DNA of 9,685 nt. Origin: Alphaproteobacteria bacterium. Lineage in GTDB: Bacteria; Pseudomonadota; Alphaproteobacteria; Puniceispirillales; Puniceispirillaceae. The notes under the pieces are model-generated. The model did no database searches, was not told the DNA's origin, and saw only the letters and a program-made list of their open reading frames with translations. Positions 1 to 6,204 of the stretch are shown piece by piece. A program made the translations under genes and the position numbers. Location of the stretch: positions 1-9,685 of the forward strand of contig WTHY01000043.1 of NCBI GenBank assembly GCA_011522945.1, read 5' to 3'. Within the stretch, counting starts at the first letter, position 1. The number at the start of each line of letters is the position of its first letter.

Positions 1-269
1 ATTATCGGTCAAGTATGGGAAGAGGCTTATGGCCTTTAAAGCCATTCCTGCTTTATGTAGTAAGGTCTGAAGCAGGCCATATTTGCCATGCATTCCAAAT
101 GTCTCATGATCCATGGTTTAATTGGCCTAATAGTTCAATTGGCCCCATAGTTCCATTGATAGATGGTCGGTTATCAAGACGTTAGATATTTTCGGCGCAA
201 AACAGCTTATGGCTTTAAGCTCATGCTTATATGTAAAATCACGAGAGACTCTGCAGATCTATGCCCTGT
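1..269. other. Stretch without a supported gene, left edge of window
   Basis: I cannot support a gene here. Plus-strand frame 1 is open from the window edge to a TAA at 37-39, reading IIGQVWEEAYGL, so it could be the last 12 codons of a plus-strand gene lying to the left; I do not recognise it. Plus-strand frame 3 is open from base 3 to a TAG at 183-185 (ATG at 15, 56 codons), but it is rich in Trp and Pro, has no clear ribosome binding site and resembles nothing I know. The stretch contains a 17-nt tandem duplication (121-154) and two similar hairpin-forming segments near 24-46 and 204-225. It is the 3' flank of the minus-strand glycosyltransferase gene, but I see no classical stem plus T-run terminator for it. 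Confidence 0.5.
121..154. repeat. 17-nt tandem duplication
   Basis: Two adjacent 17-nt units, ATTGGCCTAATAGTTCA (121-137) and ATTGGCCCCATAGTTCC (138-154), agree at 14 of 17 positions. The next four bases (ATTG, 155-158) repeat the unit start. The duplication lies in non-coding DNA and looks like a degenerated slippage product. No function is evident. Confidence 0.6.
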
Positions 270-1157
270 TTACTGCCATCTATTACGTATTGCGTTGAGA
301 TAGGCCCAGAAACCAGACCGTTTTTTTGTAGAATCCAGAGCTCGGTTCAACCGTCTTTTAAGCTTTAAGATAGGCGTATCATTAGGCCATTCTGGCTCTT
401 GTTGGCGATATCCAATACTGGATTCACGACCATCCTCTGCTGCAATTGGTGGGTATATCAACATATTTGAAACACCATGTTGCCACCAGCGATTCATATA
501 AACATCAAGCTCGAATGATATGGGCAGTACTTCTTTTATCAGGCGCATCGCCGCCTGCCTGCTGATAAGATAGGCGATGGCGCCAATTTGATTATAGCGC
601 ACGACAGACAGCTCATGGCCTGATGATAGCTGTTCAATTTTGTGTCTAGGGCGCCGTTTATAGTGGTGTAGTGTGATGATATCGAATTGATGTGACCGGC
701 CTGTCAATTTGTTCAGAATAGGCGCAGCCTCATCTGATAATACCGCGTCATCTTCCAGGATTAGCGCGCAGTCTGCATCTGATGCAATAAGTGCCTGCCA
801 TGCTTTTATATGTGCCAAACTACATCCCAAAGCCCCTGCAGATAGCTGGCGGGGTAGCCAGTTCTGACGGTTCGGATCAAGATATTGCTGCTTTTCTGCG
901 TCAGATAGTGTACGCCCGTTCACAGCATCAATGAAAGTTGGTGTTATAGTCTGTTTTGCGAGGCGCTCAGAAATTACGGCACGCCTTTTATCATCTTCAG
1001 GAAAGGAAATGACATAGGTGAGTATGGAGGATAGTCCCAGATTTACCTCATTGCCTGACGCCATTTTATCGTGCCCAGTTTTATCTGGTCCAGTCTTATC
1101 TGCCTCAGTTTTGTTTAGCCGCGTTTGATCTGGCTTATGTCGGAATGTCTCTACCAT
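270..1157 (-). CDS. Glycosyltransferase family 25 (LPS-type)
   Basis: The 295-residue protein matches the glycosyltransferase family 25 pattern, enzymes that usually transfer a sugar (often galactose) from a nucleotide sugar onto lipopolysaccharide or another surface glycan in the cytoplasm. The N-terminal strand TYVISFPEDDKRR (about 47-59) is followed by a conserved ALGCSLAHIKAW block (109-120) and an acidic LILEDDAVL motif (132-140), the likely metal/nucleotide-sugar site. A family-like segment ELDVYMNRWW (216-225) and an EDG at 241-243 follow. There is no signal peptide or membrane helix, and the C-terminus is basic. The ATG at 1157 has a weak purine-rich stretch (GAGAG) just before it and a TATAAT-like box about 14 nt upstream. 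Met32 is an alternative start that would remove an odd five-residue repeat at residues 9-33, but it has no better ribosome binding site. The gene is alone in its strand segment, downstream of a tRNA, and its acceptor substrate cannot be told from the sequence. Confidence 0.85.
   Translation of the reverse strand: MVETFRHKPDQTRLNKTEADKTGPDKTGHDKMASGNEVNLGLSSILTYVISFPEDDKRRAVISERLAKQTITPTFIDAVNGRTLSDAEKQQYLDPNRQNWLPRQLSAGALGCSLAHIKAWQALIASDADCALILEDDAVLSDEAAPILNKLTGRSHQFDIITLHHYKRRPRHKIEQLSSGHELSVVRYNQIGAIAYLISRQAAMRLIKEVLPISFELDVYMNRWWQHGVSNMLIYPPIAAEDGRESSIGYRQQEPEWPNDTPILKLKRRLNRALDSTKKRSGFWAYLNAIRNRWQ
1059..1133 (-). repeat. Five 15-bp tandem repeats inside GT25 5' end
   Basis: The coding strand repeats with a 15-bp period and gives five degenerate pentapeptides, PDQTR, LNKTE, ADKTG, PDKTG and HDKMA (residues 9-33). 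The consensus is x-D-K-T-x. The repeat precedes the first conserved strand of the catalytic domain, so it is either a charged N-terminal extension or, if translation starts at Met32, mostly leader DNA. Because the unit is a multiple of three, changes in copy number would keep the frame. Confidence 0.7.
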
Positions 1158-1293
1158 CTCTCATCTTTATTATATGCGCAGCAGATTTTGCCTCTTCCTG
1201 AATTATACAGCGCAGATTGAAATAGGCTATGATAATACGGAGCAGAATTTAGCTGGCCAAAATCAAGCAGGTCTAAAACATATAGGCAAGCCT

Positions 1294-1316
1294 TCCATAT
1301 AGAGCGTTTATATGGA
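1294..1316. repeat. 8-bp perfect inverted repeat, 7-nt loop
   Basis: TCCATATA (1294-1301) and TATATGGA (1309-1316) are exact reverse complements around a 7-nt loop, between the 3' end of the tRNA and the start of the glycosyltransferase. It is AT-rich and has no T-run directly after it on the minus strand, so it is not a classical terminator. It might protect or trim the tRNA precursor's 3' end, or bind a regulator of the glycosyltransferase gene. Confidence 0.45.
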
Positions 1317-1358
1317 CTAGCATAGCAGCTATGATTTTTAGAGACATGAGTTAGCGAG

Positions 1359-1435
1359 TGGTGGGCCCGGCAGGACTCGAACCTGCAACAACACGGTTAT
1401 GAGCCGTGGGTTCTAACCAATTGAACTACAGGCCC
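1359..1435 (-). tRNA. tRNA with CAU anticodon, probably tRNA-Ile2
   Basis: This is a full 77-nt cloverleaf with the 3' CCA encoded. The acceptor stem pairs GGGCCTG (1435-1429) with CGGGCCC (1369-1363), including one G-U pair. The D stem is GTTC/GAAC, the anticodon stem is CACGG/CCGTG, and the T stem is GCAGG/CCTGC with loop TTCGAGT. The anticodon loop CTCATAA gives anticodon CAT (1401-1399). CAT tRNAs can be initiator Met, elongator Met or isoleucine-2, whose C34 is changed to lysidine by TilS. The first pair is G-C, which argues against the initiator. Pairs 4-69 and 5-68 are both C-G, the pairs known to favour TilS recognition in E. coli tRNA-Ile2 over elongator Met. I therefore favour tRNA-Ile2, reading AUA codons. 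It starts 57 nt after the rpoD stop on the same strand and may be co-transcribed with it. Confidence 0.93.
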
Positions 1436-1447
1436 GCCTTCGCTAGA

Positions 1448-1466
1448 TGGCAGCTAGCAGCTGCCA
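1448..1466 (-). other. Hairpin between rpoD and tRNA
   Basis: TGGCAGCT and AGCTGCCA form a perfect 8-bp stem with a 3-nt loop in the 57-nt gap between the rpoD stop codon and the 5' end of the tRNA. No T-run follows on the minus strand, so it does not look like an intrinsic terminator. It more likely stabilises the rpoD mRNA 3' end or marks the tRNA 5' processing region if the two are co-transcribed. Confidence 0.5.
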
Positions 1467-1492
1467 CATCAACACGCATAAAACGTTGGGTT

Positions 1493-3535
1493 TTAATATT
1501 CAAGGAAGCTGCGTAATTTCCGCGACCGCGACGGATGTTTCAGTTTGCGTAAGGCTTTTGCCTCGATCTGTCTGATCCGTTCACGTGTCACAGAAAATTG
1601 TTGGCCAACTTCCTCTAGCGTGTGGTCGGTATTCATACCAATGCCGAAGCGCATTCGCAAGACACGTTCTTCACGTGGCGTAAGACTGGCCAGAACCCGC
1701 GTCGTAGTTTCCCGTAAATTCGAATGAATAGCTGCATCCAGAGGCTGAACGGCATTCTTATCTTCGATGAAATCACCAAGCTGGCTATCTTCTTCATCTC
1801 CGATTGGAGTCTCAAGAGAGATTGGTTCTTTGGCAATCTTCAACACCTTGCGCACTTTATCTAGTGGCATTGAGAGCTTTTCAGCCAATTCTTCAGGTGT
1901 TGGCTCTCGCCCAATCTCGTGCAGCATGTGACGTGAGGTGCGGACAAGCTTATTAATCGTTTCAATCATGTGCACAGGGATACGAATAGTACGTGCCTGG
2001 TCAGCAATTGAGCGTGTGATTGCCTGTCTAATCCACCAAGTTGCATAGGTTGAGAATTTGTAACCGCGGCGATATTCAAATTTATCGACTGCTTTCATCA
2101 GGCCGATATTGCCTTCTTGGATCAGATCTAGGAATTGTAAGCCACGATTTGTGTATTTTTTGGCAATCGAGATCACCAAACGTAAATTGGCCTCTACCAT
2201 TTCCTTTTTCGCGCGTGCAGCTTCGCGCTGGCCGCGCTGTACTGTCTGGATAACTTCGCGGAACTCAGGGATAGACAAACCTACATCATCAGTAACCAGC
2301 CGCATCTTATCTTGTAATTCTACAATTTTGTCTGCGTGATTCGTGCGGAATTTTTGCCAAGCTTTAGTTTTATAATCTGCGCCAGGCCATCCATCCTTAA
2401 CTTCGGAATTCATCCAAGCGTCTAAGAATTGTGCTCTGTTTACACCACTTTCGGTCGCCAGCCGCATCATTTGGCCTTCAAGGCTAGTCACATGCCGGCT
2501 GAGTTCAGACAATTGACCTGAGAGCGCTTCCAGACGCCCAGCATTGAGATATACAGACTGCATTTGCTCAGCAAGCTCAATCCGCAAATCCAATAGCTTC
2601 ACTGCATCTGCTTTAGCCAGCGGTTTATCTTTTACAAGTGCGGTAAGTTTTTTGCTCTGAAGATTGGTATATTGGTCAAAGGTTTTCTGAATGTCATCAA
2701 TGACCGCCATCACATCATCTAGAACAGCCTCTTCCATAGCGGCTAATGAAATATTGAGATCATCTAGATCATCATTATCATCAGACTCACCTGATGCTGT
2801 GTCATCTTCATCTTCTGATGACTCATCATCTGAATCTACATCTTCATCCTCAGATTCGTCTTCATCATCGTCATCATCATCACGCATATCAGCGACCGCT
2901 GGGCCATTTAGTTTTTCCAGCTCCTTGTCGGCCTCTGCAGCAACAGACATCACCGAATTATCAATAATAGGACCACCATTCAGCCGTGTGTATGTGGTGT
3001 CCAGATCAATGATATCCCGTAATGGCACACCACCATCCTCAATTTGCTGGCGCCATTGCAGTAATGCACGGATCGTCAAAGGTGATTCGCAAATGCCGCC
3101 AATCATCATTTCACGCCCAGCTTCGATTCTTTTGGCAATGGCAATCTCGCCTTCTCGAGATAGAAGCTCAACTGAACCCATTTCGCGCAAATACATGCGC
3201 ACCGGATCATCAGAGCTTGCCACATCGCCATCAGATAGATTGCCGCCACTATGACCGTCTTCAGCCTCATTATCCTGGCTAGTATCTTCTGACTCAGCTG
3301 CCTCAACCACTGACACACCCATCTCAGAGAGTGCCGACATCACATCTTCAATCTGCTCTGAGCTAAGTTCATCTTGTGGTAATGCTGCGTTTAGCTCGTC
3401 ATGGGTAACAAAGCCACGCTCTTTCCCTTTTTTTATCAGGGCTTTAATAAGCGTATTATTCGTATCTAAAATTGGTGCATCTGCGCCTTGCTCAGTTGTC
3501 TGTGCCTGGGCTGCTTTCGCTGGTTTACGTGCCAT
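1493..3535 (-). CDS. rpoD: RNA polymerase primary sigma factor RpoD (sigma-70)
   Basis: The product is the 680-residue housekeeping sigma factor that directs RNA polymerase to -35/-10 promoters. Numbering from the chosen start, region 1.1 is at about 24-80 and region 1.2 at about 109-145 (DPVRMYLREMGSVELLSREGE). A long non-conserved region contains an acidic tract at 218-258. Region 2 is at 446-523, with the NLRLVISIAKKYTNRGLQFL block and the promoter-melting segment around WWIRQAITRSIADQ. Region 3 is at about 533-595, and region 4 at 607-675 ends in the helix-turn-helix TLEEVGQQFSVTRERIRQIE. All group 1 hallmarks are present. I start at the ATG at 3535 because AGAGGGA lies 8 nt upstream. The open frame continues to 3646, but that extension overlaps the end of dnaG and is not sigma-like. 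The dnaG-rpoD gap is 76 nt, typical of an operon with a possible internal promoter. Confidence 0.97.
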   Translation of the reverse strand: MARKPAKAAQAQTTEQGADAPILDTNNTLIKALIKKGKERGFVTHDELNAALPQDELSSEQIEDVMSALSEMGVSVVEAAESEDTSQDNEAEDGHSGGNLSDGDVASSDDPVRMYLREMGSVELLSREGEIAIAKRIEAGREMMIGGICESPLTIRALLQWRQQIEDGGVPLRDIIDLDTTYTRLNGGPIIDNSVMSVAAEADKELEKLNGPAVADMRDDDDDDEDESEDEDVDSDDESSEDEDDTASGESDDNDDLDDLNISLAAMEEAVLDDVMAVIDDIQKTFDQYTNLQSKKLTALVKDKPLAKADAVKLLDLRIELAEQMQSVYLNAGRLEALSGQLSELSRHVTSLEGQMMRLATESGVNRAQFLDAWMNSEVKDGWPGADYKTKAWQKFRTNHADKIVELQDKMRLVTDDVGLSIPEFREVIQTVQRGQREAARAKKEMVEANLRLVISIAKKYTNRGLQFLDLIQEGNIGLMKAVDKFEYRRGYKFSTYATWWIRQAITRSIADQARTIRIPVHMIETINKLVRTSRHMLHEIGREPTPEELAEKLSMPLDKVRKVLKIAKEPISLETPIGDEEDSQLGDFIEDKNAVQPLDAAIHSNLRETTTRVLASLTPREERVLRMRFGIGMNTDHTLEEVGQQFSVTRERIRQIEAKALRKLKHPSRSRKLRSFLEY
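2762..2884 (-). repeat. Acidic low-complexity tract within rpoD
   Basis: About 41 residues of RpoD (218-258) are nearly all Asp, Glu and Ser, beginning RDDDDDDEDE and ending near DDLDDL. They are encoded by runs of GAT/GAA/TCA triplets that read as TCATCATC and similar on the plus strand. The tract lies in the non-conserved region between regions 1.2 and 2.1, where alphaproteobacterial primary sigma factors commonly carry an acidic insert. Triplet slippage could change its length without breaking the frame. Confidence 0.8.
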
Positions 3536-3543
3536 AAATGACG

Positions 3544-3550
3544 TCCCTCT
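3544..3550 (-). promoter_or_regulatory. Ribosome binding site deciding the rpoD start
   Basis: On the minus strand AGAGGGA lies 8 nt before the ATG at 3535, a good Shine-Dalgarno match. It sits in the dnaG-rpoD gap and favours this start over the longer open frame that overlaps dnaG. Confidence 0.75.
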
Positions 3551-3611
3551 ATTCTTTCCCCCGTCAGCTTCCGCTAAATTGCAAAACTGACTAGCAGTCT
3601 TAACTGCGGTT

Positions 3612-5282
3612 TTACCCACGACGACTGCGTTGACTTGCGAGTGCAATTATCTCATCAATCCGTGCTTCAGCGACGGGTGGCGACATGTCTTCAGGCGCTG
3701 TGGTAAGCCGCGCTCTGATATCGCCAGTCGAGATTACAGAGATAGTCTCGCTATAGCCTAAGGTTTCTAAATGATGCTTCAATGCGGGTGCGTCAAGGTC
3801 TGGATCGCGAATCACCCTATCAAGAAGCGCATTTTTCATATCTTCGAACTCATTTGTACCGAAATTCAGCATAGACAAGGCCTCAAAACGGTCATTTACA
3901 GTATGCGGGTGGTGTAATAGCAAGCTGAGCAGCACCCCATATCGTTTTTCACTGCCGGTAGCAGGGCGTGGCCTGCGTACAGATTGCAGTTGTTGAAAGC
4001 CACTTGCATCTGCTGTTCTCGTGGTTGCGCGCATTTGACGGATACGAAATTCAATCTCGTCACTAAATGCCTGTCGTGTTTGATTATGTGCAATGGTGCG
4101 TACGAGACCGCGTAACTCCCCCCAAAATGCAGCTCGCGCCCCAGGTTCTGATAGGGTGAAACCAGATGCAACAAAGCGCCAGGCAGCATCGATAAGACTA
4201 TTTGCGGCGCTAACGACCCTTGTCAGGCCATCTGGGCCGTCTGATTTTAGAATATCGTCTGGGTCTTGTCCCTCTGGCAGCACTGCAATGCGTACAGACT
4301 TACCAGGCTCTAATAATGGGAAAATACGTTCAATGGCACGAAAGGCAGCTTTTTGTCCGGCTGCATCACCGTCAAAACATAAAATAGGTTCATCATGCAG
4401 TTTCCAGACAAGCTGTATCTGCTGCTCTGTAAGGGCTGTGCCAAGGGGGGCGAGCGCCGCTGCAACATCAGATGCTGTCACAGCGATCACATCCATATAG
4501 CCTTCTACCAGTAATAATGGCAGGCCACGCCTGACACGCTCACGTGCCTGATTCCAGCCATATAATACAGCCTTTTTTGAAAAGGTTGGCCCTTCAGGTG
4601 AATTTAGATATTTCGGTTGTGCATCTCCAAGCGCCCGCGCGCCAAAAGCGATTATTTTTCCTTGCCTGTTTTCAATCGGAAACATCACCCGGTCGCGAAA
4701 ATAGTCATAAAGACTGCCATCTCTATCAGATTCGCCGATCAACCCAGCGGTCTTCATGGCATTTGGCGAAAAGGATTTCTGCTCTAGACTGGCTTTCAAT
4801 CCTGAGCGTGGTGCATAACCAAGTCTGAACTGCCTTATAATATCTTCAGTTAAACCTCTGGATTGCAGATAGTGTGCAGCTGTTTTGCCTGCATCTGTCT
4901 TAAGGCTTGATTGATAAAATCTGGTGCCGGCTTCCAATATGTCCATGGCTTGCTGGCGCTGGCGGGTGCGTTCCGGATCAATTGGAGTAGTTTGCGGGAC
5001 AGCCATACCAGCTTGGTCAGCAAGCTGACGCACAGCCTCCATAAAATCCAGCCCTTCCTGTTCGCGTAAAAAACTGATGGCATCACCATGCACACCGCAT
5101 CCAAAGCAATGATAAAACCCATCTGTGTCATTGACGTAAAAGGAAGGGCTTTTCTCACGGTGGAATGGGCATAACCCATTCATCCTATTGCCTTTGCGTA
5201 TCAGTTTAACGCGCTTGCCTATAATATCAGACAGGGTCACACGGCTGCGCAGGTCTTCCATAAATTCAGGAGGTAATGCCAT
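3612..5282 (-). CDS. dnaG: DNA primase DnaG
   Basis: This primase makes the short RNA primers for chromosomal replication and works at the fork with the DnaB helicase. From the chosen start it has 556 residues, somewhat shorter than the usual 580-650. The N-terminal zinc-binding domain has C-x2-H-x17-C-x2-C (residues 38, 41, 59, 62; CPFHREKSPSF and CFGCG). The basic RNA-polymerase core contains FRDRVMFPIENRQGKIIAFGAR (about 195-216) and PKYLNSPEGPTF. The Toprim domain shows LLVEGYMDVIA (catalytic Glu 260), CFDGDAAGQKA (Asp 304 and 306) and QDPDD. The C-terminal helicase-interaction region is poorly conserved, as is usual. I prefer the ATG at 5282 because CGGAGC lies 4 nt upstream. An ATG four codons earlier (5294) has no ribosome binding site. 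It stands 186 nt after the YqeY-family gene and 76 nt before rpoD. Confidence 0.96.
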   Translation of the reverse strand: MALPPEFMEDLRSRVTLSDIIGKRVKLIRKGNRMNGLCPFHREKSPSFYVNDTDGFYHCFGCGVHGDAISFLREQEGLDFMEAVRQLADQAGMAVPQTTPIDPERTRQRQQAMDILEAGTRFYQSSLKTDAGKTAAHYLQSRGLTEDIIRQFRLGYAPRSGLKASLEQKSFSPNAMKTAGLIGESDRDGSLYDYFRDRVMFPIENRQGKIIAFGARALGDAQPKYLNSPEGPTFSKKAVLYGWNQARERVRRGLPLLLVEGYMDVIAVTASDVAAALAPLGTALTEQQIQLVWKLHDEPILCFDGDAAGQKAAFRAIERIFPLLEPGKSVRIAVLPEGQDPDDILKSDGPDGLTRVVSAANSLIDAAWRFVASGFTLSEPGARAAFWGELRGLVRTIAHNQTRQAFSDEIEFRIRQMRATTRTADASGFQQLQSVRRPRPATGSEKRYGVLLSLLLHHPHTVNDRFEALSMLNFGTNEFEDMKNALLDRVIRDPDLDAPALKHHLETLGYSETISVISTGDIRARLTTAPEDMSPPVAEARIDEIIALASQRSRRG

Positions 5283-5468
5283 TTTGCTCCGCATGCATAA
5301 TATAGGGGTGTGTCTAGACGTATTTTTGCCTAACTAACTAACGCCCAGCTTAACGCGGCTCATAGAGGCGAAGCAAGAGACAGCATAGGCTTTGCCAATC
5401 TGTTTAGATGCCGTGCGGCTAGATTTACAGGTCAAGCGGCTCTGATAGATACATTACCTGAAAGAGTT
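5283..5468 (-). other. yqeY-dnaG spacer with no clear signal
   Basis: This 186-nt gap between the YqeY-family stop and the dnaG start holds no open frame I can support. On the minus strand there is a TATATT box about 18 nt before the chosen dnaG ATG, but no convincing -35 at the right distance. A TTGACC near 5434-5439 has no matching -10. The hexamer GCGGCT occurs three times on the plus strand (5355-5360, 5415-5420, 5436-5441). The gap is long for a tight operon, so dnaG may also have its own promoter. Confidence 0.4.
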
Positions 5469-5936
5469 TCAACCAGCAGATTTTTCCATCAAAGCTGATT
5501 TCACCATCTGGCTTGCCATGCCAAAATCCATCTGACCCGCAAACCGTGTCTTTAATTCAGCCATAACCTTGCCCATATCCTTGATAGAATTGGCTTCTGT
5601 CGCCGCAATAATTTCAACTATGGCGTTTTGCACGGCCTCAGTATCAAGTTGTTCAGGCAAAAAGTTTTTGATGATCTCGATTTCTGCATCTTCGCTGGCG
5701 GCTAGCTCTGGGCGACCACCATCGCGGTACATTTTTGCTGAGTCGTTGCGTTGTTTTATCATGGTTTGCAGCATGCCGAGGATATCTTCGTCAGAAATAC
5801 CATCTGGATTGCCAGCAGACCTTGCAGCGATATCGCGGTCTTTCAGGGCAGCCGTAATTAAGCGGACCGTTGATAGAGCCACATCATCTTTTGCTTTCAG
5901 AGCCTCTTTCAAAGCCTTAGCAAGTGTATCTCGCAT
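5469..5936 (-). CDS. GatB/YqeY-domain protein
   Basis: The 155-residue protein has the full GatB/YqeY domain, a helical fold shared with the C-terminal tRNA-binding tail of the GatB amidotransferase subunit; the cellular role of free-standing YqeY proteins is not firmly established. The N-terminal half carries STVRLITAALKDRDIAAR (about 22-39). The signature core YRDGGRPELAASEDAEIEII followed by NFLPEQL (70-96) is well kept. Length matches the family (about 150). The start is the ATG at 5936, with AAGGGAA 7 nt upstream; a TTG two codons earlier is too close to that site. It heads the minus-strand block leading to dnaG and rpoD, the place of rpsU in the E. coli operon, and yqeY genes are found next to dnaG/rpoD in other bacteria. 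Upstream lies the operator-like repeat cluster at 5963-6008. Confidence 0.9.
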   Translation of the reverse strand: MRDTLAKALKEALKAKDDVALSTVRLITAALKDRDIAARSAGNPDGISDEDILGMLQTMIKQRNDSAKMYRDGGRPELAASEDAEIEIIKNFLPEQLDTEAVQNAIVEIIAATEANSIKDMGKVMAELKTRFAGQMDFGMASQMVKSALMEKSAG

Positions 5937-5943
5937 GGTCAAA

Positions 5944-5950
5944 TTCCCTT
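5944..5950 (-). promoter_or_regulatory. Ribosome binding site of the YqeY-family gene
   Basis: AAGGGAA on the minus strand lies 7 nt before the ATG at 5936. It decides in favour of that ATG over the upstream in-frame TTG at 5942, which would leave almost no spacing. Confidence 0.7.
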
Positions 5951-5962
5951 TTAATCCGCAAT

Positions 5963-6008
5963 TTGATAATTGGTATCAACCTACCAAACGAACAGGATTG
6001 TTGATACC
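5963..6008. promoter_or_regulatory. Operator-like cluster of TTGATA half-sites
   Basis: Three copies of one half-site are packed here. TTGATA (5963-5968) and TATCAA (5974-5979) form a palindrome with a 5-nt centre. The second half-site, extended to GGTATCAAC (5972-5980), is matched exactly by GTTGATACC at 6000-6008, a perfect 9-bp inverted repeat with 19 nt between the arms. The cluster lies 26-72 nt upstream of the YqeY-family ATG, where its promoter is expected, and about 80 nt before the carA -35 box. A transcription-factor operator is the simplest reading. In RNA of the minus strand the outer arms could also form a hairpin. Confidence 0.5.
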
Positions 6009-6086
6009 TTCGAACACTCTCTTACTGGAGCTGAGCATATCCTGCAAGAACTAGCTGATTTCGGCATGCGGATAGGTGGATTTTCC

Positions 6087-6115
6087 TTGACCTAAAAATA
6101 CGCTCTATGTATAAA
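6087..6115 (+). promoter_or_regulatory. Sigma-70 promoter for carAB
   Basis: TTGACC (6087-6092) and TATAAA (6110-6115) are separated by exactly 17 nt, close to the sigma-70 consensus on both boxes. Transcription would start near 6122 and give a leader of about 140 nt before carA. It faces carA, and no better pair was seen in the intergenic region. Confidence 0.75.
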
Positions 6116-6155
6116 ACCGCAATTTTGTCTGCTTGCTGAAATCTTGGGCTATCCA

Positions 6156-6204
6156 TGGTCCTCTAGACCAACATTATGTTGGCATTCCGCATCTCTTAGA
6201 TGCG
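6156..6204 (+). promoter_or_regulatory. carA leader with three tandem hairpins
   Basis: The predicted carAB leader carries three short perfect stems in a row. The first is TGGTC/GACCA (6156-6170, 5-nt loop), the second CCAACA/TGTTGG (6168-6182, 3-nt loop) and the third CGCATCT/AGATGCG (6188-6204, 3-nt loop). Stems 1 and 2 share bases 6168-6170, so they exclude each other. No T-run follows, so this is not a standard terminator. The loop and stem of hairpin 1 include GGTCCT, which can pair with the AGGA of the carA ribosome binding site. A leader that controls translation or elongation according to pyrimidine or arginine state is possible but unproven. Confidence 0.45.

Noticed and set aside
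15..185. Plus-strand open frame of 56 codons at the left edge
   Set aside because: It has no clear ribosome binding site, odd composition with several Trp, and no family I recognise. Random open frames of this length are common.
1321..1339. Plus-strand hairpin CATAGC-A-GCTATG followed by five T
   Set aside because: The stem is short and AT-rich, and there is no plus-strand gene upstream for it to terminate. The minus-strand reading lacks a T-run.
2691..3254. Plus-strand open frame of 187 codons, very rich in Ser
   Set aside because: It is the antisense of the acidic tract and region 1 of rpoD. The Ser runs come from reading GAT/GAA repeats backwards, and rpoD is unmistakable on the other strand.
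3536..3646. 37-residue extension of rpoD into the end of dnaG
   Set aside because: It overlaps the dnaG 3' end, has no sigma-factor similarity, and the ATG at 3535 has a good AGAGGGA site.
6176..6199. Seven-codon leader peptide in the carA leader (MLAFRIS)
   Set aside because: It has no ribosome binding site and no run of codons tied to arginine or pyrimidine supply, so a leader-peptide attenuator is not supported.
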